Shown: positions 17,299 through 28,221 of the stretch, piece by piece
Position numbering within the stretch: position 1 is the first letter of the stretch
Layout: each line of letters starts with the position of its first letter
Assembly (NCBI RefSeq): GCF_000022565.1
Contig: NC_012483.1
Coordinates: 2,666,001-2,730,000, forward strand
Direction: 5' to 3'
Source: Acidobacterium capsulatum ATCC 51196
GTDB lineage: Bacteria > Acidobacteriota > Terriglobia > Terriglobales > Acidobacteriaceae
DNA: 64,000 bases
Notes under the pieces: model-generated
Seen by the model: only the letters and a program-made list of their open reading frames with translations
Told to the model about the DNA's origin: nothing
Database searches by the model: none
Program-made: the position numbers and the translations under genes

Positions 17299-18096
17299 TT
17301 ACTTCGGCAGTACGTGGAAATGCGAAGCGCCCATCAGCACCAGTCCGGCAAAAATATCCTGCCACGCATGCGCAATCATTCCTGGCCGCAGGCTTCTGCT
17401 TTTCAGGTAGAGCAGGCATAGCAGCGCGCCCAGCACGCTCAGCAGCAGCATGCGTGACCATCCTTCATATCCATGGCTCGCGCCAAAGATCAGCGAAGAA
17501 ATCACCACGCCAATCCACGCTTTGCCGCCAAACGAAAACTGCCGCATCAGGTAGCCGCGAAACAGAATCTCTTCGCAAACGCCCGCCGAGATGCACAGCG
17601 CAAACCACACCAGCAGGTCCAGCGCGCTGAGCGGAGCAATCGCCGTCAATCCCTTCGGCGGCGTCGCCGACGCATGATGCAGCAGGTAGATTCCAATCGA
17701 GAGGCATCCGATGATAGCCATCGCCATCACCCAGAAGATGCCCGCAAATGCAAAGTCGCGTCCCAGTCCCTTCCATCCCTCGTGCGGAACGCCCAGCAGC
17801 GTTCGCAGTCGAACGCCTCGCACGCGCAGGCCAATCCACACCACGCCCAGCAGCACCCATTCATAACCGATGGTCGCGGCATACTGTGTCATGTGGTGTA
17901 CCGCCAGCGTGCCCTTGCGCGCCTGCAGGCTGCTGCCGAGCGACGTTGCCAGCAGCAGCAGCACAATCAGCGCCGTGTGCCACCACGGGGCGACACGTTG
18001 GCCCAGCGGCTTCCATTGCTCCGCTGCCGCCGCCTGCTCGGGCTCACCTGTCATCGCCGTTTCGTGCATGGAAACCTCACTCTCTGGTATCTTCAT
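17299..18096 (-). CDS. CPBP family intramembrane glutamic endopeptidase (CAAX-like)
   Basis: This polytopic membrane protein of about 265 residues has the three Abi/CPBP motifs in order: [13 protein letters not shown] (double Glu and Arg), FGASHGYEG (His), and [12 protein letters not shown] (His...Asp). The family cleaves peptide bonds inside membranes; some members process prenylated proteins or act in immunity to bacteriocins. About seven hydrophobic segments are visible. I placed the start at 18096 (MKIPESEVS), preceded by AGAGGCG; the frame stays open to 18207. It is divergent from the thiolase gene. Confidence 0.88.
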   Translation of the reverse strand: MKIPESEVSMHETAMTGEPEQAAAAEQWKPLGQRVAPWWHTALIVLLLLATSLGSSLQARKGTLAVHHMTQYAATIGYEWVLLGVVWIGLRVRGVRLRTLLGVPHEGWKGLGRDFAFAGIFWVMAMAIIGCLSIGIYLLHHASATPPKGLTAIAPLSALDLLVWFALCISAGVCEEILFRGYLMRQFSFGGKAWIGVVISSLIFGASHGYEGWSRMLLLSVLGALLCLLYLKSRSLRPGMIAHAWQDIFAGLVLMGASHFHVLPK

Positions 18097-18195
18097 CGGT
18101 TCGCCTCTGAGTGTACCGGCAGCTTCACGTTTCACAACAGAGGAATGCGCCTCAGCGCGGCACGACCGAATTGCGAACCAACTAAAGGAGTTTCG

Positions 18196-19404
18196 ATGCA
18201 GTCCCAATCCTCATCGATGGAACAGATCGTCATTGTCTCTGGCGTCCGCACGCCAGTCGGAAAATTTCAGGGAACCTTGTCCGGCATGAAAGCAACCGAG
18301 CTTGGCGCCATCGCCGTGCGCGAAGCCGTCGCGCGAGCCGGCGTCGATCCAGCCATGGTGGACGAGTGCATCATGGGCAACGTCGTCTCCGCCGGGCTCG
18401 GGCAAAACCCCGCGCGTCAGGCTGCGCTCTTCGGCGGCCTTCCGCCGGCCGTCAGCGCGTTCACCATCAACAAGGTGTGTGGCTCGGGCCTCAAGGCCGT
18501 CGCGCTGGCCGCGCAATCCATCCAGACCGGCAATGCGGAGATCGTTGTCGCCGGCGGCATGGAATCCATGACCAACGCACCCTACCTGCTGCCGCAGGCA
18601 CGCGCCGGCTTCCGCATGGGCAACAGCGTCGCGGTCGATTCCATGGTGAATGATGGCCTCTGGGATATCTACAACGACTACCACATGGGCGTCACCGGCG
18701 AGAACGTCGCCGAGAAGTACAACATCACCCGCGAAGAGCAGGACGAGTACGCTCTGAACTCGCACCGCAAAGCCGCGGCCGCGCAGCAGGCCGGCCACTT
18801 CAAAAACGAAATCGTCCCCGTCGAGATTCCCGCGAAGAAGAAAGGCCAGCCCGCCACCTTCTTTGACACCGACGAATCCGTCCGCGCCGATGCCAGCATC
18901 GAAGCCTTGCGCGCCCTCAAGCCCGCCTTCAAGAAGGACGGCACCGTCACCGCCGGCAACGCGCCCGGCGTCAATGACGCTGGCGCAGCCTGCCTCGTCA
19001 CCAGCGCGCGCAAAGCCGCCGAACTCGGCCTCAAGCCCCTGGCGCGCATCGTCGCGCAGGCCTCCAGTGGCGTCGAGCCCAGGTGGGTCATGATGGCACC
19101 CGTCACCGGCGTGCAAAAGGTGTTGGCCCGCGCCGGCTGGTCCACTGACAGCGTCGATCTCTTCGAGCTGAACGAAGCTTTCAGCGTGCAGGCCATCGCC
19201 GTCACCCGCGAGCTGGGCATTCCTCTCGACAAGGTCAACGTCAACGGCGGCTCCGTCGCCATCGGTCATCCCATCGGTGCCAGCGGAGCGCGCGTGCTCG
19301 TCACGCTGCTGCATGAAATGATCCGCCGCGACGCAAAACGTGGTGTCGCCGCGCTCTGCCTTGGCGGGGGCAACTCGGTCGCCATGGCCATCGAGCGCGA
19401 CTGA
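18196..19404 (+). CDS. acetyl-CoA C-acetyltransferase (thiolase)
   Basis: This 402-residue biosynthetic-type thiolase condenses two acetyl-CoA to acetoacetyl-CoA or runs the reverse in beta-oxidation. The acyl-accepting Cys is at residue 95 in [10 protein letters not shown]; the C-terminal catalytic His and Cys are in [11 protein letters not shown] and [12 protein letters not shown]. The ATG at 18196 follows AAAGGAG at seven bases, although the frame is open far upstream to 17473 through antisense of the protease gene. It is monocistronic or leads into the methyltransferase 63 bases on. Confidence 0.95.
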   Translation: MQSQSSSMEQIVIVSGVRTPVGKFQGTLSGMKATELGAIAVREAVARAGVDPAMVDECIMGNVVSAGLGQNPARQAALFGGLPPAVSAFTINKVCGSGLKAVALAAQSIQTGNAEIVVAGGMESMTNAPYLLPQARAGFRMGNSVAVDSMVNDGLWDIYNDYHMGVTGENVAEKYNITREEQDEYALNSHRKAAAAQQAGHFKNEIVPVEIPAKKKGQPATFFDTDESVRADASIEALRALKPAFKKDGTVTAGNAPGVNDAGAACLVTSARKAAELGLKPLARIVAQASSGVEPRWVMMAPVTGVQKVLARAGWSTDSVDLFELNEAFSVQAIAVTRELGIPLDKVNVNGGSVAIGHPIGASGARVLVTLLHEMIRRDAKRGVAALCLGGGNSVAMAIERD

Positions 19405-19467
19405 TACTTCCTGCGCGCTCCTCTTTGCGTCTTATAGATTTGAAGTCAGCAACGCAAAGGGGAGCGC

Positions 19468-20229
19468 ATGCAGCTCAAGCCGACCGAACGCTTCACCACA
19501 CGGGTGGAAAGCTACCGTCATTTTCGCCCGCACTACCCGTCAGAGATTGTCGAAGCGCTCCATCGCGAGTGCGGCCTCAAAACCAATGATCTCGTCGCCG
19601 ATGTGGCCGCCGGCACCGGGCTGCTGACGGAGATCTTTCTCGCCGCCGCCCATCCCGTCATCGCCATTGAGCCCAACGATGCCATGCGCGCCGTCTGCGC
19701 AGCGCTCCAGTCAGACTATCCGCGCTTGCAATGCGCTCCGGGCACGGCAGAGAACACTGGCCTTCCCAATCGCAGCGTGGCTTTGGTCACCGTGGCGCAG
19801 GCGCTGCACTGGTTCGATCTTCCCGCCGCGCGTGCGGAGTTCGCCCGCATCCTCTCCCCCGGCGGCTGGTGCGCCATCATCTACAACCATCGCCGCATGG
19901 GTGGCGATGCCTTTCATGATGGGTATGAGCGCATCTTGCAAACCTTCGGCACTGACTACGCCGCCGTGCAGGCCCGTCACGCCGGCCCTCAAGAAATCGC
20001 GGAGTTCTTCGCCCCGTCCGCCGTCCGCACGCTCACTTTCCCTAATCATCAAGACCTGCAGCTCGCAGGATTAATGGGCCGCGTGCTCTCCTCGTCCTAC
20101 ATGCCGCAGCCCGGCCATCCGCAATACGAAGCGATGACCCGCGCAGTCGAAACGCTCTTCACACAAAACCAGCACCACGGCACCGTGCGCATGGACTACG
20201 AAACCGTCGTGAGCTTCGGGCAGCTCTAG
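19468..20229 (+). CDS. class I SAM-dependent methyltransferase
   Basis: This 253-residue protein has the Rossmann motif I (VADVAAGTGLLTEIF), an acidic motif II (VIAIEPNDAM) and the ALHWFD motif typical of the Methyltransf_11 / trans-aconitate methyltransferase-like group. It would methylate a small molecule; the substrate is unknown. AAAGGGGAG precedes the ATG at about six bases. It converges with sdaA, leaving only 22 bases between the stops and no clear terminator. Confidence 0.85.
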   Translation: MQLKPTERFTTRVESYRHFRPHYPSEIVEALHRECGLKTNDLVADVAAGTGLLTEIFLAAAHPVIAIEPNDAMRAVCAALQSDYPRLQCAPGTAENTGLPNRSVALVTVAQALHWFDLPAARAEFARILSPGGWCAIIYNHRRMGGDAFHDGYERILQTFGTDYAAVQARHAGPQEIAEFFAPSAVRTLTFPNHQDLQLAGLMGRVLSSSYMPQPGHPQYEAMTRAVETLFTQNQHHGTVRMDYETVVSFGQL

Positions 20230-20251
20230 CACTTTGCGAAAGCGATCACGT

Positions 20252-21634
20252 TCAGCACTCAATCACACTCAGCGCCAGTCCGCCCAGCGACGTCTCCTTA
20301 TACCGCGACTGCATATCCAGCCCCGTCTGGTACATCGTCTTGATCACCTGGTCGAGCGAAACCTTGTGTCCCTCGCTCTCATTCATCGCAATGCGCGCCG
20401 CCTGCACCGCTTTCACTGAAGCCATGGCATTGCGCTCAATGCAGGGAATCTGCACCAGCCCGCCAATCGGATCGCACGTCATCCCCAGGTTGTGCTCCAT
20501 CGCAATCTCGGCGGCATGTTCCACTTCATCATTCGTCCCGCCCAGCGCGGCCACCAGCCCGCCGGCCGCCATCGAGCACGCCACGCCCACCTCGCCCTGG
20601 CAACCCACCTCCGCGCCGCTGATCGAGGCATTCTCTTTGTAGAGCACGCCAATCGCCGCCGAAGTCAAAAAGTAGCGCACCATCCCGTCCTCGTTCGCCC
20701 CCGGCAAAAAGTCGAGATAGTAGCGCCCCACAGCCGGAACAACCCCCGCCGCTCCATTCGTCGGCGCGGTCACCACGCGTCCGCCCGCGGCATTCTCTTC
20801 ATTCACCGCCATCGCATACACTGTCACCCAATCGAGCGGTGCCAGCGGGTCCACCGATCCCTTCGTCCGCAGCCGTTCGGCCAGCCGCGACGCGCGGCGG
20901 CGCACATTCAGCCCGCCGGGCAGGATTCCCTCCGCGCGCATGCCTCGCTCGATGCAGCCCTGCATCACGCTCCAGATATGCAGAACGCCCCGCCGCACCT
21001 CATCCTCACTTCGCTGCGCGCATTCGTTCCGCAGCATCAGCTCCCAGATGTGCAGTCCTGCATCCCTGGCCATGCGCAGCAGCTCCGCCGCGCTCGTAAA
21101 TGAGAACGGCACCGTCGCCGCATCCGTCACCAGCAGCGCGGCCTCTTCGCCGTCCTGCACCGTAAAGCCGCCGCCAATCGAAAACACCGTCTCCGTGTGC
21201 AGTTCTTTTCCCTGTGCGTCAAAGGCGGCAAAGCGCATGCCGTTCGGGTGCTCCGTCACCGCGTCCGGGGGATAAAGAATCTCGCGATGAAACAGCAGAT
21301 CGCCGGCTTCGGTGAAGGGAATCGCATGCTTGCCCCGCAGCGCGAGCGAATGCGCCGAGCGAATCCGCTCCAGCTTGCCATCGATGGTGTCCGGGTCAAT
21401 CTTCGCGGCCTCTTCACCCGAGAGTCCCAGCAGCACCGCGCGATCCGTGCCATGCCCATGACCGGTCAGCGCCAGCGAGCCGTAAAGATCGCACTGCACC
21501 CGCGCAGTTTCAGCCAGCAGTGAACGCTCCTCAAGATGCTGCGCAAACTCGCGCGCCGCGCGCATCGGACCCATGGTGTGCGAGCTCGAAGGCCCCACGC
21601 CGACTTTATAGAGATCAAAAAGACTGGTTTTCAC
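20252..21634 (-). CDS. sdaA: L-serine ammonia-lyase, iron-sulfur dependent (single chain)
   Basis: This 460-residue enzyme deaminates L-serine to pyruvate in the cytoplasm. It contains both the beta domain (VGPSSSHTMGPM at the N-terminus) and the alpha domain (NGAAGVVPAVGRYYL, GCQGEVGVACSMAAG, MTCDPIGGLVQIPC), joined in one chain as in E. coli SdaA. The Cys residues in the last two motifs are the expected [4Fe-4S] ligands. The start at 21634 gives the conserved N-terminus MKTSLFDLYKVGVGPSSSHT. Confidence 0.94.
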   Translation of the reverse strand: MKTSLFDLYKVGVGPSSSHTMGPMRAAREFAQHLEERSLLAETARVQCDLYGSLALTGHGHGTDRAVLLGLSGEEAAKIDPDTIDGKLERIRSAHSLALRGKHAIPFTEAGDLLFHREILYPPDAVTEHPNGMRFAAFDAQGKELHTETVFSIGGGFTVQDGEEAALLVTDAATVPFSFTSAAELLRMARDAGLHIWELMLRNECAQRSEDEVRRGVLHIWSVMQGCIERGMRAEGILPGGLNVRRRASRLAERLRTKGSVDPLAPLDWVTVYAMAVNEENAAGGRVVTAPTNGAAGVVPAVGRYYLDFLPGANEDGMVRYFLTSAAIGVLYKENASISGAEVGCQGEVGVACSMAAGGLVAALGGTNDEVEHAAEIAMEHNLGMTCDPIGGLVQIPCIERNAMASVKAVQAARIAMNESEGHKVSLDQVIKTMYQTGLDMQSRYKETSLGGLALSVIEC

Positions 21635-21781
21635 GACCCTCTAGTGTAAGGCGTTTAGAGAAAAAAGCATCAGCGGCAAAAATCCCCACGTGACAGGCGG
21701 CAAAGAGCAGCAAGCCAGCCGGAAGAAAGCGCCTCGCAACCTGAGGCGCGGGCATAGGAAACCGACCGCTGTTCGCCGCAC

Positions 21782-21816
21782 AAAAAAGAGAGCCCATACC
21801 ATCTATGGACTCTCTC
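21782..21816 (-). terminator. rho-independent terminator after frr
   Basis: Read leftward: a 12-base stem (AGAGAGTCCATA with TATGGGCTCTCT, one mismatch) closed by a short loop and followed by TTTTTT and GTG. It lies about 60 bases past the frr stop codon. Confidence 0.8.
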
Positions 21817-21876
21817 TCGATCAGCTGGCCGCTTCATCCCTGACAGCCTTTTTACTGGCCGCCTTTTGCCGCCTTC

Positions 21877-22464
21877 TCAAACCTGCATGATCTCCGCTTC
21901 CTTCTTGCGGCTGATCTCTTCCATGCGCTTGATCTCTTCATCGGTCAGCTTCTGCATCTCGTCCAGCGAGCGCTTTTCTTCGTCCTCTGAGATCAGCTTG
22001 TCCTTGGCCGCCTTCTTGATGGCGTCATTGCCATCGCGGCGAATGTTGCGAACGCCCGTGCGATGCTCTTCCAGCACCTTGTTCAGGTGCTTCACCACCT
22101 CGCGGCGGCGCTCTTCCGTCATCGGCGGAACAGGAATGCGGATAATCTTGCCATCGTTCTGCGGATTGAATCCCAGGTCCGAGGTCCGCAGCGCATTTTC
22201 AATGTCCTTCAGAATGCTCGTGTCCCACGGCTGCACTACGATCGACTGCGCATCGGGCGTATTCACCTGGCCCACCTGGTTCAGCGGCGTCGGCGTGCCG
22301 TAGTAGTCCACGCGAATCTGGTCGAGCATCTGCACTGAGGCGCGGCCTGTGCGCAGCGAGGTCAACTGCGTCTGAAAGTCCTTCACCGCCTTGTCCATGC
22401 GCGTCTTGAGTTGCTGATAGGTGTCTTTGAGAGCGGGGATACCCGCCATAACTGAACCTGACAT
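21877..22464 (-). CDS. frr: ribosome recycling factor
   Basis: This 195-residue (or 190 if the second Met is used) RRF acts with EF-G to split post-termination ribosomes. The conserved helix TSLRTGRASVQMLD, the domain II start VDYYGTPTPLNQVG, and NDGKIIRIPVPPMTEERR are all present. The E-K-rich C-terminal helix is complete. A strong U-tailed hairpin follows the gene. pyrH and tsf, its common neighbours, are not adjacent here. Confidence 0.96.
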   Translation of the reverse strand: MSGSVMAGIPALKDTYQQLKTRMDKAVKDFQTQLTSLRTGRASVQMLDQIRVDYYGTPTPLNQVGQVNTPDAQSIVVQPWDTSILKDIENALRTSDLGFNPQNDGKIIRIPVPPMTEERRREVVKHLNKVLEEHRTGVRNIRRDGNDAIKKAAKDKLISEDEEKRSLDEMQKLTDEEIKRMEEISRKKEAEIMQV

Positions 22465-22547
22465 CGCTGAGTCCCTTCTATTGCTTTCCGAATCTGTATT
22501 TTACATTTGCCCTGCACGGGCTGGCAGCCGCTCTCCGGCCATTTCCA

Positions 22548-22751
22548 TCAGCTCTCTTTGCGGTAGAGCATGTCACGAATGGCCTTCCGCCGTTCCGCAT
22601 CCAGCTCGCGGTTGCCGCTCGACAGGTCGCCGGCCGCATCTTCATTCTCAGCCTCGCTGCAATCCGGGCAGCGATTGGCAAAGCCCGGCTTGCCCGGCCG
22701 CAGTTCAAACTCTTCTCCACACGCCACACATACTTTGATCGGGAATGCCAT
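22548..22751 (-). CDS. small zinc-ribbon protein
   Basis: This 67-residue product starts MAFPIKVCVACGEEFEL and carries two CxxC knuckles (CVAC and CPDC) about 19 residues apart, followed by an acidic and then basic helical tail. It is probably a structural zinc-binding protein; no function is known to me. The start at 22751 was chosen because the knuckle region then begins at the N-terminus. It lies between the sirtuin and frr genes in the same direction, with short gaps. Confidence 0.72.
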   Translation of the reverse strand: MAFPIKVCVACGEEFELRPGKPGFANRCPDCSEAENEDAAGDLSSGNRELDAERRKAIRDMLYRKES

Positions 22752-22785
22752 AACTGAATATCGTAAAGTTGAACGCCTCCCGCCG

Positions 22786-23538
22786 TCATCTCTTCGGCGT
22801 ATTAAGATGCGCTCCCGTTTCCCCAAACAATCCAGGCAGCACTTCCACCGCCGTTCCCAGCCGAATCTCACCGAAGGCCTGCGCATTCAGCGGCCGCTCC
22901 GGCCCCACATACACCGTCGCGATTCCTCGCTGCCGCGCCACCTGCACCAATCCCGCTGCCGGATACACCGAGCCCGACGTCCCCACCACCAGCAGCACCG
23001 TCGCCTGTTCCAGTTCCCGGTAGATGCCGTCCATATCCCGCGGAATCTCCCCAAACCACACAATGTGCGGACGCACCGCGCTGCCGCACCGCTCGCAAAC
23101 CGGCAGCTCCCCGGCCGTTTCATAAAACCGCGCATCCGCAAAAGGCTGCTGGCAGCGCACGCACCGCGAGCAAAACAGCGTGCCATGCATATGGTGTACC
23201 CTCCGCGATCCTGCGCGCTCATGCAGGTCATCTACATTCTGCGTGCACAGGTAAAAGCGCTCGCCCATGCGCTCTTCCAGCCGTGCCAGCGCCACATGCG
23301 CCGCGTTGGGCTCGGCAGCCAGCGCATCGCGCCGCCGCATGGAGTAAAAGCGCCACACCAGCTCCGGATTCTCCGCCCAGCCCTCCGGAGTCGCGACTTC
23401 CTCCACGCGGTACCCGTTCCAAAGCCCATCCGAGCCGCGAAAGGTCGCCAGCCCGCTCTCGGCGGAGATGCCCGCTCCGGTCAGCACAAACAGTCGATCA
23501 CTGGCAGAGAGTTGCATCTCTCGATTATCCTGCGTCAT
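22786..23538 (-). CDS. cobB: NAD-dependent protein deacylase (sirtuin, CobB-like)
   Basis: This 250-residue sirtuin removes acyl groups from lysines using NAD. Visible marks are GAGISAESGLATFRG (NAD loop), TQNVDDLHERAG, the catalytic His in VHHMHGTL, a four-Cys zinc site (CSRC...CERC), and VVGTSGSVYPAAGL. The ARRYE-type residues linked to desuccinylase activity are replaced around SMRRRDALAAEPNAAH, so the acyl preference is open. The start at 23538 (MTQDNREM) is a choice among several; folK begins divergently 40 bases away. Confidence 0.92.
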   Translation of the reverse strand: MTQDNREMQLSASDRLFVLTGAGISAESGLATFRGSDGLWNGYRVEEVATPEGWAENPELVWRFYSMRRRDALAAEPNAAHVALARLEERMGERFYLCTQNVDDLHERAGSRRVHHMHGTLFCSRCVRCQQPFADARFYETAGELPVCERCGSAVRPHIVWFGEIPRDMDGIYRELEQATVLLVVGTSGSVYPAAGLVQVARQRGIATVYVGPERPLNAQAFGEIRLGTAVEVLPGLFGETGAHLNTPKR

Positions 23539-23577
23539 CGTTGTCTCACCTTCAACCATTCGCGGCGGGGTCGGCGT

Positions 23578-24156
23578 ATGACTAATATGACTTCAGGCGG
23601 CACTTCACTTACTTCGGCCAGCATGATATCGTCCGGTTCCATTCCTCGCTCTCGTGTCTATATCGGCCTTGGCGGCAATCTCCCGTCTGTTTACGGAGAT
23701 CCCCGCCACACCCTCCAGGCCGCCATCCACGGGCTTGAGGAGATGGGCCGTCTCGCCGCCTGCTCATCGTTCTACGAGACAGCTCCCGTCGATCTTGAGG
23801 CTCAGCCCTCTTTCATCAATGCCGTGGCCGCGCTCGACACCACTCTGCCGCCTGAACTTCTGCTGCGCATGCTCCTCGCGCTTGAGATTCGCTTCGGCCG
23901 CGACCGCGCCGGCACCCCGCCCAAGGGGCCCCGCGTGCTCGATCTCGATCTGCTGCTCTACGGCGATCTCATCCTTTCTCAGGAAGATCTCCACGTCCCG
24001 CATCCGCAATTGGCGCGGCGCAGGTTCGTGCTCGCCCCCCTGGCCGAGATTGCCCCCGAACTCCGCCATCCGGTCCTCGACCTCACCATTGCCGAACTCC
24101 TTTCCGCCCTTCCGGATGTCGGTCCCAATCGCCGCGACGCCGTCCGCCGCCTCTGA
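23578..24156 (+). CDS. folK: 2-amino-4-hydroxy-6-hydroxymethyldihydropteridine pyrophosphokinase
   Basis: This HPPK of about 192 residues transfers pyrophosphate from ATP to the pterin in folate synthesis. Key motifs are YIGLGGNL at the start of the fold, SSFYETAPV, RFGRDR, and GPRVLDLDLLLYGD, which holds the metal-binding Asp pair. The N-terminus is about 25 residues longer than usual (Ser/Thr-rich), so the true start may be the ATG at 23587 or later. The TGA stop lies inside one of the short direct repeats that flank the MITE-like element. Confidence 0.93.
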   Translation: MTNMTSGGTSLTSASMISSGSIPRSRVYIGLGGNLPSVYGDPRHTLQAAIHGLEEMGRLAACSSFYETAPVDLEAQPSFINAVAALDTTLPPELLLRMLLALEIRFGRDRAGTPPKGPRVLDLDLLLYGDLILSQEDLHVPHPQLARRRFVLAPLAEIAPELRHPVLDLTIAELLSALPDVGPNRRDAVRRL

Positions 24157-24271
24157 GCATTTTCACTGAAGGTGTATAGGAGGAAGACGGGCTCAACGTG
24201 GACGTTCGATCAAAGAACGTCCACTCCGGACCCACGCAAAACACTCCACAGTATCAGTGAAAATGCTCTGA
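24152..24271. mobile_element. MITE-like element abutting folK
   Basis: Perfect 13-base terminal inverted repeats GCATTTTCACTGA (24157-24169) and TCAGTGAAAATGC (24254-24266) are flanked on both sides by the same five bases TCTGA (24152-24156 and 24267-24271), as a target-site duplication would be. Inside is a second perfect 10-base inverted repeat, GTGGACGTTC / GAACGTCCAC (24198-24224). It contains no ORF of its own. The element is about 110 bases and could also act as a transcription terminator after folK. Confidence 0.68.
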
Positions 24272-24336
24272 GCGCATCTAAGTCGATGAGCCGGCGGCAG
24301 TACCCGGCCTCTCAGAGACAAAAGGAGGTGGCTCGC

Positions 24337-24888
24337 ATGCCATCCACATACTTTTCCCGCTGGTGGATCTGGGCGATTCGCGGTGTCCTGGCCATCCTGT
24401 TCGGCTTGCTGACCTTCGCGGTTCCCACCGCTACGTTCACCATTCTTGTGATTCTCTTCGGCATCTGGGCGGTCGTCGATGGAATCACCCACCTCTCCAT
24501 CGCCTTCCATGCCGGCGTCGAACACAAGGGCCTCCATGTCACCGAAGGCATCATCGGTCTCGCGGCCGGCCTCGTCGCCTTCTTCTTTCCGCTCACCACC
24601 GGCGTGGCTCTGCTCTATATCGTGGCCGCCTGGGCCGTGCTCTCTGGCATCACGCGCATTCTGCTGGCCTTCCATCTGAATGACTCCGCCACCCGCGAGT
24701 GGATGGTCGGCCTCAGCGGATTACTCGCCCTGCTCTTCGGCATCGTCATCTTCCTTTACCCCATCGCCGGCATCGTCGCCGTGGCGCTCTGGATCGGCAT
24801 CTACGCCATCGTTGCCGGAGTCGTCTTCCTCGGCCTCGCCCTGCGCATGCGCGCCGGTCACAAGCGCATGCTGCTCAGCGGCATCTGA
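24337..24888 (+). CDS. HdeD-family membrane protein (DUF308)
   Basis: This 183-residue inner-membrane protein has six hydrophobic segments arranged as three repeated hairpins, each ending in a Gly-Ile/Val-Trp or similar turn (LFGIWAVVDGITHL, IVAAWAVLSGITRIL, WIGIYAIVAGVVFL). HdeD contributes to acid resistance in E. coli at high cell density; the role here is inferred from family. A near-perfect AAAGGAGGTG lies six bases before the ATG, suggesting strong translation. The acid link would suit an acidophilic acidobacterium, but that is speculation. Confidence 0.87.
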   Translation: MPSTYFSRWWIWAIRGVLAILFGLLTFAVPTATFTILVILFGIWAVVDGITHLSIAFHAGVEHKGLHVTEGIIGLAAGLVAFFFPLTTGVALLYIVAAWAVLSGITRILLAFHLNDSATREWMVGLSGLLALLFGIVIFLYPIAGIVAVALWIGIYAIVAGVVFLGLALRMRAGHKRMLLSGI

Positions 24889-24906
24889 CTGCCCCGCAAA
24901 AGCAGC

Positions 24907-24930
24907 AAGGCCACCCCGAGGGGTGGCCTT
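24907..24930. terminator. bidirectional terminator between hdeD and rpsA
   Basis: AAGGCCACC / GGTGGCCTT with a CCGAGG centre forms a stem of nine to eleven pairs between two convergent genes. A-rich sequence lies on the left and TT-ended sequence on the right. It can serve both directions. Confidence 0.75.
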
Positions 24931-24956
24931 ACCTGTGTTCGTTGCGTGCTCGCGGG

Positions 24957-26870
<1,914 letters not shown>

Positions 26871-27501
26871 GACGGCCAACTCAGGGATTTATGGCGGCGT
26901 TCCCGCTTCCGCCTTGGGCTGCCAGGGCAGTCCGTTCTCCTCGTCTTCTGCTGGCGTGCGATCCAGCACAAAAGGAGACAAGGATTGGGAGATCCCTCAT
27001 TCCGTCCGTTCATCCGTCGGCTCTGCGGGAGGAAGACCGTGACGTGATAGACACGTTCTTCGTATGCAGACTCGGCAGAGGGAATCGGAAAGAGTAGGAT
27101 CGAGGGATTGCGCAACGATCCCGAAGCGCTAACCCATATCTGAACTATAGAACTGCGTATTTCCAGTGTCAAACCTATTACTGCACTGGAAAGTGGGCAT
27201 CCGGCCACTTTTTACGCCTTCGCAACAAATCAGCCGTTCGCGCTCCCGGCCACAAATTCCCCCCACTGCTTCATGTGGCTGCAACAGCTTTTTACAAAAC
27301 CGTCGGCGCTGATTCTCAGCGGTGGCGAAACGGGCTTATGCTGTTGGAGCAGTCAGGTTCCACGAAAACATCACGCTGACAGATTAAGTTTGACTCCTGA
27401 ACCAGAACCCCGCGGGCTTTCGCAGCGACGGTGCCCACCCGCGCTGCCGAAACCTTTCCGGGCTCATGCACGTCATCTTCACCAACACGCAGGGTGTTCG
27501 C
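26871..27501. promoter_or_regulatory. divergent gap between rpsA and paoA
   Basis: This 630-base region holds the rpsA promoter (separate entry) and a leader of about 265 bases. No convincing protein frame is seen. An AAAGTGG/CCACTTT inverted repeat followed by TT lies at about 27188-27211, just upstream of the rpsA -35 box; it could be an operator or a rightward terminator. I could not place a promoter for paoA with confidence. Confidence 0.4.
27144..27172 (-). promoter_or_regulatory. near-consensus sigma-70 promoter for rpsA
   Basis: Read leftward, TTGACA (27172-27167) is followed by 17 bases and TATAGT (27149-27144). Transcription would start near 27137, giving an untranslated leader of roughly 265 bases to rpsA. 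Confidence 0.75.
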
Positions 27502-28212
27502 ATGAATTCTCGAGATACACGAGACGCATTAATCGAAGCCGCCGCACAGCCTTCGCCGGAAACCACGCCATCATCCACTTCCGGCACTGAATCCAGCCCC
27601 CCGCTCTTTGGCAGATTCTCCCGCCGCTCGTTCATGGCCTCGCTCGGCGCGGCCGGCGTGGTCGCCGGCGCCTCGTCGCTCGCTGCCGTCGCCGTCGCGC
27701 AGCAGGAAAAGCCCGCTGGAGCCTCTGAAGACGATTCCGCCGTGACCGGCGCGGTTCCCGTCGTGCTCAATATCAATGGACGCGACCACCACGTCATGCT
27801 CGAGCCCCGCGTTGTCCTGCTCCATGCCCTGCGCGATCACCTCGGCATGCCCGGCACCAAGATCGGCTGCGACCATGGCCAGTGCGGAGCCTGCACCGTC
27901 CACGTCAATGGCCGCCGCGTCAACTCCTGCCTCACGCTCGCCATCATGCATCAGGGCGACCGCATCACCACCATCGAGGGGCTGGCGCAGAACGGCAAGC
28001 TCCATCCCGTCCAGCAGGCCTTCCTTGATCACGACGGCTTCCAGTGCGGCTACTGCACCGCCGGGCAAATCATGTCCGCCGCGGCGCTGCTGCACGAGCC
28101 CATTGGCCAGGACGACGACTCCGTGCGCGCCGCCATGAGCGGCAACATCTGCCGCTGCGGCGCTTACAACAACATTGTCGATGCCGTGCAACAGGCAAGG
28201 AAGCAGGTTTAG
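27502..28212 (+). CDS. paoA: aldehyde oxidoreductase, 2Fe-2S subunit, Tat-exported
   Basis: This 236-residue subunit of a xanthine-oxidase-family molybdoenzyme carries electrons from the Mo centre. A twin-arginine signal ([19 protein letters not shown], about residues 40-60) implies export to the periplasm with its partners. The ferredoxin-type cluster is bound by [12 protein letters not shown] plus a later Cys (VNSC), and the second [2Fe-2S] by CGYCTAG and CRCGAY. It matches PaoA/YagT. The start at 27502 (MNSRDTRD) gives a Tat n-region of normal but rather long size. The FAD subunit follows after nine bases. Confidence 0.9.
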   Translation: MNSRDTRDALIEAAAQPSPETTPSSTSGTESSPPLFGRFSRRSFMASLGAAGVVAGASSLAAVAVAQQEKPAGASEDDSAVTGAVPVVLNINGRDHHVMLEPRVVLLHALRDHLGMPGTKIGCDHGQCGACTVHVNGRRVNSCLTLAIMHQGDRITTIEGLAQNGKLHPVQQAFLDHDGFQCGYCTAGQIMSAAALLHEPIGQDDDSVRAAMSGNICRCGAYNNIVDAVQQARKQV

Positions 28213-28221
28213 AGGACCGCC

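Noticed and set aside
17473-18195. 241-codon extension at the N-terminus of the thiolase frame
   Set aside because: It runs antisense through the CPBP protease gene, has Arg/Gln/His-rich shadow composition, and the thiolase has a strong ribosome-binding site at its normal start.
27187-27212. AAAGTGG/CCACTTTTT as a terminator
   Set aside because: It lies between divergent genes, so nothing obvious needs terminating there. It is noted only as a possible operator near the rpsA promoter.
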